From contig CATQIH010000018.1 in assembly GCA_958296015.1 (NCBI GenBank), positions 119,859-183,858 on the forward strand: a stretch of 64,000 bases of DNA, given 5' to 3'. Position numbers and translations under genes: made by a program. Of this stretch, positions 8,587 through 16,360 are shown piece after piece. The stretch's first letter is position 1. The number at the start of each line of letters is the position of its first letter. The DNA is from Cyclobacteriaceae bacterium (GTDB lineage Bacteria > Bacteroidota > Bacteroidia > Cytophagales > Cyclobacteriaceae). The notes beneath the pieces were generated by a model, which was not told the origin of the DNA, searched no databases, and worked only from the letters and a program-made list of their open reading frames with translations.

Positions 8587-10203
8587 ATGCATACAAAATA
8601 TCTAATGTATACGATCATACTGATACTGGCCATTTCTGCCTGTAGCTCAGAGGATGAACTGGTAGACGAACGTCTGGAAGAAAATCCTGTACCCGACACA
8701 GTAGCGTTGCAGGCTGATCCGGGTTCGGTGAATTTCGGCAAGTATGTCGCCATTGGCAACTCTATTACGGCTGGTTTTATGGATGGTGCCTTGTACAGCA
8801 GTGGTCAGGCCAATGCCTATACAGCCATTCTGGGCAAGCAATTCCAAATCAAGGGCATGGGTGGTGGAGCCTTCAACCAGCCGGATATCAATGCTATCAA
8901 TGGTTTTAATACTTCACTGAACAGCTTTGCTGAACCCAATAATGCTCCTTACGGTCATTTTGTGCTGGACATAGCAGCACGCAGACCCGTACCGCTCACG
9001 CCGGGAGACCCTTTTACGCTGTATGCAGGAGATAAGTCTCAATTGAATAACTTTGGGGTACCGGGTGCCCGGCTCATCGAGGCCCTAGTGCCTGGCTACG
9101 CGCAGTATAATCCATTCTTTGCACGGTTTGCTGCTTCGCCCGGTGCTTCTATGCTTGCGGATGCAGCGGCAGCCAAAGGCACCTTCTTCACGGTATGGCT
9201 GGGCAACAACGACGTGCTGGGCTGGGCCATTTCCGGCGGATCATCGCCTGATGGAGAACAGGAGCCAGGCGCACAGGATACGCTCAGCAGCACCCTGACT
9301 AGTATCGGCAGCTTTCAGCAGGCATACGCTGCCGTGCTCAACAATATGCTGGCCGTGCCCGATGCAAAAGGCGTCGCCCTGACCATTCCTCCTATTACTT
9401 TGCTGCCTTATTTCCGGGCCATCAACTACAAGCCTTTTCCCAAAGAACAGATAAATAAAGATATAGCGGCTGCGCTCAATCAAGCTTATGCGCAATACAA
9501 CAGCGGACTGGATACAGCAGTAACACGAAAAATAATTACTGTAGCAGAAGCTGCCTATCGGAAAATAGCCTTTCAGGCAGACACCGCTAACCCATTGGTG
9601 ATGCAGGATAAAGACCTGCAAGAAGTAGATATCTCTGAAGCTTTCGGCGCGCCTGAAGGCAGCGTGGTGTTGCCAAAACTCAGAATGTCTAAGGCTACCG
9701 ACCTGCTCTTGTTTCCGCTGGCCAACGTGTTGGGTCAGGAAGTGACCAAGGATGCCGGACCTTATGGCCTGGCAGATGCCGTAGCAGACCAGTATGTGCT
9801 GACGTTGAATGAGCAGGTCATCGTCAACACGCGCATTGTTGTGTTCAATACCATCATCGCACAGAGCGTAGCAGCCACCGGAGGCCGGATGGCCCTGACA
9901 GACATCAATCCCATATTTGCGGATATTACCGGACTGACACCCGAACAGGCAGCTTTGCTGGGTATGTCGCCCGAAGCCATTGCCGCAGCCGATGGAGTAA
10001 GGGGGCTACGAATGAACGGTGTAGACCTGCTACCGGATTTTTCGCCTAACGGAATCATGTCTACCGACGGCATTCATCCCAATCCGAAAGGCCATGCGCT
10101 GGTGGCCAACGAGATCATCAAAACCATCAATGCATCTTTCGGAGCAAATATTCCTCCGGTAGACCTCGTGCCTTACCGAACGGTAATCGTAGCCGGACAG
10201 TAG
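8587..10203 (+). CDS. SGNH/GDSL-type hydrolase lipoprotein
   Basis: 538 residues from the ATG at 8587; a later ATG at 8605 and a TTG at 8572 are alternatives. A short hydrophobic stretch ends in the lipobox 'LAISAC', so it should be a lipoprotein, probably outer-membrane anchored. Block I is 'YVAIGNSITAGF' (nucleophile Ser in a GNS variant of GDS), block III is 'WLGNNDVL' (Asn) and block V is 'DGIHPNPKGHAL' (Asp and His). All catalytic blocks of an SGNH esterase or lipase are therefore present. The C-terminal region is longer than in small GDSL esterases. It is encoded directly after the TonB receptor, probably in the same operon, and ahead of a terminator. Confidence 0.85.
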   Translation: MHTKYLMYTIILILAISACSSEDELVDERLEENPVPDTVALQADPGSVNFGKYVAIGNSITAGFMDGALYSSGQANAYTAILGKQFQIKGMGGGAFNQPDINAINGFNTSLNSFAEPNNAPYGHFVLDIAARRPVPLTPGDPFTLYAGDKSQLNNFGVPGARLIEALVPGYAQYNPFFARFAASPGASMLADAAAAKGTFFTVWLGNNDVLGWAISGGSSPDGEQEPGAQDTLSSTLTSIGSFQQAYAAVLNNMLAVPDAKGVALTIPPITLLPYFRAINYKPFPKEQINKDIAAALNQAYAQYNSGLDTAVTRKIITVAEAAYRKIAFQADTANPLVMQDKDLQEVDISEAFGAPEGSVVLPKLRMSKATDLLLFPLANVLGQEVTKDAGPYGLADAVADQYVLTLNEQVIVNTRIVVFNTIIAQSVAATGGRMALTDINPIFADITGLTPEQAALLGMSPEAIAAADGVRGLRMNGVDLLPDFSPNGIMSTDGIHPNPKGHALVANEIIKTINASFGANIPPVDLVPYRTVIVAGQ

Positions 10204-10230
10204 CGTAGCTTGTTTAGTAAATAACATAAG

Positions 10231-10258
10231 AAGCCCGGTACAACTGCCAGGCTTTTTT
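10231..10258 (+). terminator. terminator after the TonB receptor/hydrolase pair
   Basis: Stem AAGCC (10231-10235) pairs with GGCTT (10250-10254), with an inner GG/CC pair, followed by a T-run to 10258. Confidence 0.7.
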
Positions 10259-10355
10259 AATCCGGTTTGCATGTATCCATTCATACGGTGGTTACGAAGC
10301 GTTGTGGTGCTGTTACTCATTGATAACAAGATACCAACACACAAAACCACAACGT

Positions 10356-11102
10356 ATGAAAAATTTAGCAAAACTTTTTGCAACAGCTTTTTTGCTGCTG
10401 ATTGTCGTTTGGAATGCCATAGGTAAGACAATGGTCAAAGACATTGATCCTTGCAGGGATGGCACTACTCTCGGTTCTATTGATGATCTGTACTTCCGTA
10501 TAGACTATAAAATTCTGTTTCATTTCGATGATTGCCAGCATTGTCAATTCAAGCCTTGTACTTTTTGTTTTTCGCCTTGTCTTACCTGTCCGGCTCCCCT
10601 CGAGCAGTTTGGCTACGCCTATGAGGTGACCTTCAGCTATGAAAACCCACTGGAAGAAAAGATTTTGTTGCCGGTAGGTAAGCAAAATTTTTTTCAGGGT
10701 ATCCAGCAGGAAAAAATAGGGCAGACAGAAATTTTTGAACATGGTTATCACGAAAATGTGTTTTCTGTCATTGCTGCTCCAGGTCAGCAGGTAGCCTGGA
10801 CGCTGATAGACGTGCAGGGCAACAAAAGAACCATTGCTTACACACTTCCCGCAGCACTTACGATAAAGGCTTATCCCAATCCTAATGAAGACTTGTTTAC
10901 CTTATCTGTGAACGGCAGCAATGAAAACCCTCAGGAAGCTTATTTAAGTATCAATGATGAGAATGGGGTACTTATCGGAGAGAAGAAGATTACAATCCCT
11001 TATAAAAACACCATAGACCTTCGTGCATACACAAAAGGACTCTATCTTTTAAAAGTCAGTATAGGCAATCAATACATTGCCGAGAAGGTGAAGATTGAAT
11101 AA
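10356..11102 (+). CDS. secreted Cys-rich protein with T9SS C-terminal sorting domain
   Basis: 248 residues from the ATG at 10356, which begins a clear signal peptide (MKNLAKLFATAFLLLIVVWNA). Residues 60-78 hold a compact cysteine cluster with spacing CX2CX4CX2CX3CX2C, suggestive of metal binding or tight disulfides. Residues from about 171 to the end look like a type A T9SS sorting domain: 'AYPNPNEDLFTLSV', a central 'EAYLSINDENG', and the terminal 'LRAYTKGLYLLKV' and 'EKVKIE'. The protein is therefore likely exported by the type IX system and fixed to the cell surface or released. The middle domain was not recognised. It stands alone, followed by repeat-rich DNA. Confidence 0.75.
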   Translation: MKNLAKLFATAFLLLIVVWNAIGKTMVKDIDPCRDGTTLGSIDDLYFRIDYKILFHFDDCQHCQFKPCTFCFSPCLTCPAPLEQFGYAYEVTFSYENPLEEKILLPVGKQNFFQGIQQEKIGQTEIFEHGYHENVFSVIAAPGQQVAWTLIDVQGNKRTIAYTLPAALTIKAYPNPNEDLFTLSVNGSNENPQEAYLSINDENGVLIGEKKITIPYKNTIDLRAYTKGLYLLKVSIGNQYIAEKVKIE

Positions 11103-11141
11103 TAAAATCCTATAGATAAACAAGACAGGCTTCAGTATGGC

Positions 11142-11299
11142 ACCGGTCGCCGGTCTGATGCAGCCTTCACATGCAGTCAAATCAACCCTGGCTTCAGTCC
11201 GAGACGCGTAGTCCGAGACGCGTAGTCCGAGACGCGTAGTCCGAGACGCGTAGTCCGAGACGCGTAGTCCGAGACGCGTGGTCTGTGACCGGTCGCCGG
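11142..11299. repeat. GC-rich repeat block with six tandem 14-bp units
   Basis: Positions 11197-11280 hold six consecutive copies of GTCCGAGACGCGTA; the last ends in G. The array is bracketed by two copies of ACCGGTCGCCGG (11142-11153 and 11288-11299). A single unit in the opposite orientation (GACTGCGTGTCCCG) lies at 11380-11393. The 11103-11493 gap contains no credible gene; open frames across the array are artefacts of a stop-free repeat. Confidence 0.9.
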
Positions 11300-11493
11300 G
11301 ATGCCGGTCGGCGTTCCGATGAAGCTTTGTAGATGCTAGCAAGCCTTAGGCTTGGCATTATTGTAAGACTCCGATTACAGACTGCGTGTCCCGGACCGAA
11401 GTCATTGGAATAAAAAAAGCGTTTTGAACAACTGGCAACCTATACAATCACGTCATACGACGGCCTCCCAAAGTACAATGGACTTGTAAAACC

Positions 11494-12510
11494 CTACGCT
11501 TCTTTATTCACCAGCACAGGTTCTTCTTTCACTGAAAGCTGCTGCTTGATGATATCCTGTACAATGGGCTGGGCGTGGAGTTTGCCATTCTCAATGAACA
11601 CTTTGGCCGTTTCCTCTCCGCCAATTACAGAGCCAGCCATGTAGATGCCTGGAATATTGCTTTCGTAAGTCTCCGCATCAATCTCCGGTATCAGCATCTT
11701 GCCATTCAGCTTGATTCCTACGCGGCGCAGAAACTTATCGTCCGGGTGGTAACCAATCATTAGAAACACAAAATCAGCCGGAATGTGCTTTATCTCATCC
11801 GTCTTCAGATCTTTAATAATTACTTCCTTCTCTGTAATCTCTGTCACCACCGCATTAAAATATGCCTGCACCTCTTCTTTTTTGACCCGGTTTTCCATAT
11901 CCGGCACAATCCAGTATTTGGCTGCCTTGTCGAACCACTCAAACTGATGGACTACCGTCACATGAGCACCGTTTCTGTACAAGTCCAGGGCTGTTTCCAC
12001 AGCAGAGTTGGCACCGCCTACCACCACCGTATTGGTCATAGTATAGCGGTAAGGCTCATCGTAGTAGTGAGATACATGTGGAAGATGCTCACCCCTGATG
12101 CCCATCTCGCGGGGAATATCATAATAGCCAATAGCCAGAATGACTTTGCGCGTGCGGTATTCACCTTTGTTGGTATGCAATACAAACAGGTCTTCCTGCT
12201 GCTCGATATTTTGCACATCAGTATAGATATGCACGTTCAGGCCGAAGTGCTGGGTCACTTTGCGGTAGTAGTTGAGGGCCTCAATACGGCTGGGACGCAG
12301 GTTGAGCGAAGTGAAAGGCACGTCGCCGATAGAGATCATATCGGCACTGGAGAAGAACGTCATGCCTGCCGGATAGCGGCGGACAGACTCCGTCAGGCTG
12401 CCTTTGTCCAGCACCGCATAGTGCAGGTCATTCTTTTTTGCTTCAATGCCACAAGCAAGTCCGCAAGGACCCGCCCCAACAATCAGCACGTCATATATAG
12501 TCATGTTCAT
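11494..12510 (-). CDS. ypdA: YpdA-family flavoprotein (putative bacillithiol-disulfide reductase)
   Basis: 338 residues. A two-dinucleotide-binding-domain flavoprotein with FAD motif 'IVGAGPCGLACGIEAKK' at the N-terminus. It has the YpdA-typical 'YPAGMTFFSSADMISIGDVPF' segment, a second GGANSAVE nucleotide-binding loop (about residue 170) and a C-terminal 'GSVIGGEETAKVFIENGKLHA'. YpdA/Bdr enzymes of bacillithiol-using bacteria reduce the oxidised thiol with NADPH. The function here is inferred from family likeness, and no bacillithiol synthesis gene is in the window. The gene is flanked on both sides by arrays of one 14-bp repeat family in opposite orientation. Confidence 0.85.
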   Translation of the reverse strand: MNMTIYDVLIVGAGPCGLACGIEAKKNDLHYAVLDKGSLTESVRRYPAGMTFFSSADMISIGDVPFTSLNLRPSRIEALNYYRKVTQHFGLNVHIYTDVQNIEQQEDLFVLHTNKGEYRTRKVILAIGYYDIPREMGIRGEHLPHVSHYYDEPYRYTMTNTVVVGGANSAVETALDLYRNGAHVTVVHQFEWFDKAAKYWIVPDMENRVKKEEVQAYFNAVVTEITEKEVIIKDLKTDEIKHIPADFVFLMIGYHPDDKFLRRVGIKLNGKMLIPEIDAETYESNIPGIYMAGSVIGGEETAKVFIENGKLHAQPIVQDIIKQQLSVKEEPVLVNKEA

Positions 12511-12611
12511 TATTTACGTTAAAATCGTGTTACAAACATACAACAACATTGAGGAACAGGCTGTTTCATAGATTTTACTGTATACATAAAAAAGACAAAC
12601 CCCTTTACCTG

Positions 12612-12632
12612 GCTTCAGTCACAGACTGAAGC
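12612..12632. repeat. short perfect inverted repeat beside the second 14-bp array
   Basis: GCTTCAGTC (12612-12620), loop ACA, then GACTGAAGC (12624-12632). A related hairpin AGCTTCAGA/TCTGAAGCT lies at 12795-12817 on the other side of the array. The sequence ends in TTTTAAAT on the plus strand, but no plus-strand gene precedes it. Confidence 0.6.
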
Positions 12633-12654
12633 TTTTAAATATTTCAAAGTCTTA

Positions 12655-12790
12655 GACTGCGCGTCCCGGACTGCGCGTCCCGGACTGCGCGTCCCGGACT
12701 GCGCGTCCCGGACTGCGCGTCCCGGACTGCGCGTCCCGGACTGCGCGTCCCGGACTGCGCGTCCCGGACTGCGCGTCCCGGACTGCGCGT
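12655..12790. repeat. tandem 14-bp repeat array, nine full units plus a partial one
   Basis: Nine perfect copies of GACTGCGCGTCCCG run from 12655 to 12780, then ten bases of a tenth. The reverse complement of this unit, CGGGACGCGCAGTC, differs at only two positions from a rotated unit of the array at 11197 (CGAGACGCGTAGTC). The two arrays are therefore one repeat family in inverted orientation around ypdA. There are no unique spacers, so this is not CRISPR. Confidence 0.95.
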
Positions 12791-12832
12791 CACTAGCTTC
12801 AGATTGTATCTGAAGCTTTAAAATACCGACTA

Positions 12833-12887
12833 CTAGTGCGCTCCACGCCGGACGCTTTACAAATGCGTCCGGCGTGGAGCGCACTAG
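12833..12887. repeat. long perfect hairpin (23-bp stems, 9-nt loop)
   Basis: Stem 12833-12855 (starting CTAGTGCGCTCCACGCC) is the exact reverse complement of 12865-12887, around the loop TTTACAAAT. It is GC-rich in an AT-rich gap, has no T-run, and lies between the 14-bp array and the SDR gene's 3' end. It may be a REP/MITE-like element or a transcription barrier. Confidence 0.85.
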
Positions 12888-12922
12888 CAATTGTAATCAT
12901 AGACTGAAGCGAGTTATTTAAC

Positions 12923-13801
12923 TCACGCATTTATTTTTGATGGCACAGTAAATTTGATGTCCAGAAGCTGTTCGCTCACTTCCCAGAGCTTTTGTGCATT
13001 GAAATCGCTCATAGCTGCTTTAGAGGGCTTGACGGGTTTTTTGTCTTTAAAATATAAGCCACTCACGTTTGCACCCTCTTTGCTGGTAGCCAGGTAAATG
13101 CTGGTTTGCGCGCCTTCTTCCTCACTTGACAGAAACGGACGTGCCAATTGAAACATAAAGTTGAAGAAACTTCCCGTACCTTTTCCAAAGTTGGAAGCCA
13201 CGCCGCCAGGATGCAACGTGTTGGTCACCACAGAAGTACCCTGTAGCTTTTTGCTCAATTCGTGCGTAAACAAGATATTGCACAGCTTGGAAAGCGCATA
13301 AGCTTTGAGTCCGGAATAGCCTTTTTCGTATTGCAAGTTATTAAAATCCAGCTTGGCAATCCGGTGCGCTTCCGAAGACACGTTGATGATGTTACCTTGC
13401 GGACTTTCCATCACCTTATCCAGCAACAGATGCGTGAGCAGAAAAGGGGCCAGGTGGTTGACACCAAAGCTCATTTCAAAACCATCCTGCGTGGTTTCTC
13501 GCTTGTTGCCCATGATCAGGCCGGCGTTGTTGTTGAGCACATCAATTTTATCATAGGTGGCATTGATCTGCTCCGCCGCCCGTCGGATATCTGTCAGCGA
13601 AGAAAGATCGGCCAGCACAATAGCCACTCTTTCGTGTCCACACACCTTTAATATATCTTCTTTTGCCTGTTCCGCTTTCTCTTCGTTGCGACACAGCATA
13701 ATAATCTGGGCACCTCTTTTGGCCAGTTCCCTGGCGGTCACTTTCCCAATCCCTGAATTTGCGCCTGTGATCAGACAGGTTTTATCTTGCATCGATCTCA
13801 T
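12923..13801 (-). CDS. SDR-family oxidoreductase (retinol-dehydrogenase-like)
   Basis: 292 residues; a second in-frame ATG three codons in (13792) is an equally good start. The Rossmann motif 'LITGANSGIGKVTARELAKRG' and the 'NNAG' motif are at the N-terminus. The catalytic Ser is in 'IINVSSEAHR' and the YxxxK dyad in 'YALSKLCNILF'. It is a cytosolic NAD(P)-dependent dehydrogenase or reductase of the classical/RDH-like group; the substrate is unknown. It stands alone between repeat-rich DNA and an AT-rich gap. Confidence 0.85.
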   Translation of the reverse strand: MRSMQDKTCLITGANSGIGKVTARELAKRGAQIIMLCRNEEKAEQAKEDILKVCGHERVAIVLADLSSLTDIRRAAEQINATYDKIDVLNNNAGLIMGNKRETTQDGFEMSFGVNHLAPFLLTHLLLDKVMESPQGNIINVSSEAHRIAKLDFNNLQYEKGYSGLKAYALSKLCNILFTHELSKKLQGTSVVTNTLHPGGVASNFGKGTGSFFNFMFQLARPFLSSEEEGAQTSIYLATSKEGANVSGLYFKDKKPVKPSKAAMSDFNAQKLWEVSEQLLDIKFTVPSKINA

Positions 13802-14401
13802 ATATGGCTAGGTTCACTGTTGAATAATGATTAAACATGATACTTAAAAGACGCTGTATTTTGCGTAGGGTTACCTGTTTTGGAAGCAGGCATACAATAA
13901 AGTGGTAATAAATATATCTCCGGGGGGTGCGGTTTATTCATTGGAAGTGATTATTTTTATTGCAGACACTACATATTGATATGGCTATAAAACGGCATAA
14001 TTTTGCTATTCATTAAAGCATTTGGAATTAAAAAATAACTTTTTCATAACAAAGAAGAGAAGGTACGTTATGCAAATGACTTTTGCATAACTTAGCAGGT
14101 TTCTGGGTTAACAAAACGACATTTGCATAACTAAGTAACGTGGATATGTTATGCAAAGATGTTTTTATCGATTGAGAACACTTTCTTAATAACAAAAATG
14201 ACATTTTTGCTGCTCATATGTTATTTTTATTTAAAAACTATAACTTTTCTTTAACAAATAAGTGGTTTGGCTAACAAAAGAACTTTATGGATTTATCATC
14301 TTCCTTAGCTTTTGGTACATCCCATATAGTACTTCCCGGTGGTAATGTATAGCGTTAGCCGCACTGTCGGTTGTTGTGTAATATATCAAATAATCAATCT
14401 T
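13802..14401. other. AT-rich 600-bp gap with four TTTGCATAAC sites
   Basis: No gene was found here. Within 14067-14157 the decamer GTTATGCAAA/TTTGCATAAC occurs four times in alternating orientation: 14067-14076 and 14148-14157 read GTTATGCAAA, and 14082-14091 and 14122-14131 read TTTGCATAAC. The first two form an inverted repeat with a 5-bp spacer. The arrangement looks like an operator cluster or a folded repeat upstream of the small lipoprotein gene at 14402. Confidence 0.65.
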
Positions 14402-14704
14402 ATGAAAAACTTCCTGATCATTACCCTGGTACTGATGCTTGCTTCCTGTTCGGAAGATGACATAGTACTTAATGCTGGTGAAATAGCAGCCAACGAAATC
14501 AAAACTCAAACAGGAGACGCTCAGATTACAAAGGTCGATGTATATGAGTATAGAGAGGCTACCTGGTATCAGATAGAAAGCGAGCAGGTATTCGGTATAT
14601 CAGGACAGTTTCTGGTGGTAGGGAGTTCTTATTATAACCTAAACAATCTGGAACGCTTTGACATCTCGGGATACGCTGGCATACTTTCTATCTGGTTGCG
14701 CTGA
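14402..14704 (+). CDS. small lipoprotein of unknown function
   Basis: 100 residues. It starts with MKNFLIITLVLMLASC, a clear lipoprotein signal with lipobox LASC, followed by acidic 'SEDD'. The remainder ('TQTGDAQITKVDVYEYREATWYQIESEQVF') was not recognised. The start at 14402 was chosen because it begins the signal peptide; an upstream in-frame ATG would bury it. The gene is followed by a strong terminator that overlaps an 83-bp duplicated segment. Confidence 0.65.
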   Translation: MKNFLIITLVLMLASCSEDDIVLNAGEIAANEIKTQTGDAQITKVDVYEYREATWYQIESEQVFGISGQFLVVGSSYYNLNNLERFDISGYAGILSIWLR

Positions 14705-14769
14705 TAAAATGATCTACAACAATAGGCGGCTATATACCACTGTAATCATAGAGAGGTAGGCATAACAAA

Positions 14770-14804
14770 AGCAGGCAAAACTATTATATTTTGCCTGCTT
14801 TTTT
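14770..14804 (+). terminator. terminator after the small lipoprotein
   Basis: An 11-bp perfect stem AGCAGGCAAAA (14770-14780) pairs with TTTTGCCTGCT (14789-14799), followed by T6. An A-run precedes the stem, so it may work in both directions. Confidence 0.85.
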
Positions 14805-14871
14805 GTTTTCACGCGCATTTGCACCATACTACCTGAAGAAACTCTACTCAAATGCCTGCATACCGGCAGAG
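14789..14871. repeat. 83-bp direct repeat, copy 1
   Basis: Identical over 83 bp to 15587-15669. It begins in the right arm of the terminator and ends in a fragment of the 3' end of the GlcG/HbpS gene, encoding its last residues on the minus strand ('AGMQAFE' and stop). Copy 2 contains the real end of that gene. Confidence 0.97.
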
Positions 14872-14938
14872 AGTGCTATAATCCAAAATATCGGCACCAA
14901 GTTTGCAAATATTTTAGATAATATAATAACAAAAAGTT

Positions 14939-15541
14939 ATGAAAATAATCACAGAGACTAGATTGATCATCATATATTTTGTATTGATAACTGCGGTATT
15001 AGAAAGTTGCCAGGACGATGATCCTAGTTCTGCCAGAGCACCTAAGAACTTATTTTCAATGATGATTGGCCAAGAGCTTTGGCAACCATTTGAGAACAAA
15101 GAAAATCCGTGTCAAAGCACTTATATTGCAAATTTTGGTTATCTGAATGCAGACCCTATGTATACAATTTATGCTTATAATGACCCTAAAGGTATAGAAA
15201 ATACAGATAGTGAATCATATCTTCGTATTCGAATTATGGATGTAAGTGATACGGGAATTTACACCTTGGATGGAAGCTATCAAAACGATTTTGATTCATA
15301 CTTCATCTTAGTATCTAATAAAGCTAAAGAAAAGAAGCGATATGTAAATAATTCTCAAAAAACACCACTCCAATTTCACGTCGAAGAAATTATTCCCATA
15401 GAAGGACATGATGCTCGTGGTTTCAAAGGCTCATTCAAAGGAGTGTTATACAACGAAGTAAATCCTCAGGATTCCATTGTTATCAGTCATGGGCAGTTTA
15501 AATTTAATGTAGTCAATTACTATGATCACTGTGGGATATAG
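14939..15541 (+). CDS. lipoprotein of unknown function
   Basis: 200 residues with N-terminal hydrophobic stretch 'LIIIYFVLITAVLESC' ending in a lipobox, then acidic 'QDDD'. The mature part ('YTIYAYNDPKGIENTDSESY', 'RGFKGSFKGVLYNEVNPQDS', C-terminal 'YYDHCGI') resembles the small beta-rich surface lipoproteins common in Bacteroidota but was not assigned to a family. The gene is enclosed by two 83-bp direct repeats, suggesting that gene and terminator arrived as an inserted or duplicated cassette. Confidence 0.65.
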   Translation: MKIITETRLIIIYFVLITAVLESCQDDDPSSARAPKNLFSMMIGQELWQPFENKENPCQSTYIANFGYLNADPMYTIYAYNDPKGIENTDSESYLRIRIMDVSDTGIYTLDGSYQNDFDSYFILVSNKAKEKKRYVNNSQKTPLQFHVEEIIPIEGHDARGFKGSFKGVLYNEVNPQDSIVISHGQFKFNVVNYYDHCGI

Positions 15542-15565
15542 GGCGACAGGTAAGAAGATAGTTTT

Positions 15566-15602
15566 AAAAGCAGGTAACTTTTCAGGTTTTGCCTGCTTTT
15601 TT
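15566..15602 (+). terminator. terminator between the lipoprotein and the convergent GlcG/HbpS gene
   Basis: Stem AAAAGCAGG (15566-15574) pairs with CCTGCTTTT (15592-15600), followed by T's. The arm composition suggests bidirectional use for the two convergent genes. Confidence 0.75.
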
Positions 15603-15669
15603 GTTTTCACGCGCATTTGCACCATACTACCTGAAGAAACTCTACTCAAATGCCTGCATACCGGCAGAG
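15587..15669. repeat. 83-bp direct repeat, copy 2
   Basis: Perfect copy of 14789-14871, offset 798 bp. It covers the terminator's right arm and the last 28 bp of the GlcG/HbpS coding sequence. Confidence 0.97.
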
Positions 15670-16043
15670 GCCACACTATGGTCGTTGTCTACCGTGCTTC
15701 CCGACACGCCGATGGCACCCATGATCTGCCCGTCTCTGCCTTTGATGGGGATACCCCCCGGAAAAGTGATCAGTCCGTTGTTGGAATGTTCAATATTGTA
15801 GAGCGAACCGCCGGGCTGCGAAAGTTTGCCAATCTCACCAGTATTCATATCAAAATACCGGGCAGTCTTTGCCTTTTTAATAGCAATGTCTATCGAGCCA
15901 AGCCACGCGCCTTCCATGCGGGCAAAAGCCAGCAGGTTGGCACCCGCGTCTACAATGGCAATGTTCATCAGGACATCTATCTCTTTGGCTTTTTCTTTTG
16001 CCTTTTGAATGGCAGCTTCTGCCTGTGCTAGTGTCATACTCAT
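15642..16043 (-). CDS. GlcG/HbpS-family heme-binding-like protein
   Basis: 133 residues covering the whole small GlcG/HbpS domain: '[20 protein letters not shown]', '[34 protein letters not shown]', '[33 protein letters not shown]'. Members include heme-binding HbpS and proteins from glycolate-utilisation clusters. They bind ligands rather than carry a known catalytic site. There is no signal peptide. No neighbours point to a pathway. Its 3' end is duplicated 798 bp downstream. Confidence 0.85.
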   Translation of the reverse strand: MSMTLAQAEAAIQKAKEKAKEIDVLMNIAIVDAGANLLAFARMEGAWLGSIDIAIKKAKTARYFDMNTGEIGKLSQPGGSLYNIEHSNNGLITFPGGIPIKGRDGQIMGAIGVSGSTVDNDHSVASAGMQAFE

Positions 16044-16271
16044 GTTACTTATTGGTTAAATAGTGATAAAAAGGAACAGCCAGCGTTTGGGTGACTGTAC
16101 GCTGATACTACTATAGCAAGCCTTACTAGGGCAAATTGTTTGTGTGCATGGGTGTTTTGTAACAGGGCAATATCAATAAAAAATAAAGTTCATCACGCAC
16201 ATAAGCACTTTTCAGGTATCGCCACTGTTTAAATGCGTACCGTATTCTTTGCTGATTTTTATCAAAAGATA

Positions 16272-16300
16272 TTGGAAGATGCCACAGATTGCTACTTTTG
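16272..16300 (+). promoter_or_regulatory. putative promoter of dapF
   Basis: TTG at 16272-16274 and TACTTTTG at 16293-16300 are separated by 18 bp. This fits the Bacteroidota primary-sigma consensus (TTG, about 19 bp, TAnnTTTG). The dapF start is 61 bp downstream. Confidence 0.55.
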
Positions 16301-16360
16301 CATAATATATATACTGTATAGAAGTGTAAAACTTTCAGGACTTTTGTAACATTGTGTTTC

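Noticed and set aside
11785..12522. Long plus-strand open frame opposite ypdA
   Set aside because: Shadow of the YpdA gene, whose motifs are unambiguous on the minus strand.
11197..12790. Tandem arrays considered as CRISPR
   Set aside because: Units are contiguous 14-mers without unique spacers, and no cas gene is present.
11049..12890. Open frames running through the 14-bp arrays, with repeating 14-residue units
   Set aside because: They exist only because the repeat has no stops in several frames. They have no start context, no family likeness and differ between the two arrays.
14705..16043. Integrative element with attL/attR at the GlcG/HbpS 3' end
   Set aside because: The 83-bp direct repeats fit such a picture, but the 798-bp unit contains no integrase or recombinase, so it is reported only as a duplication.
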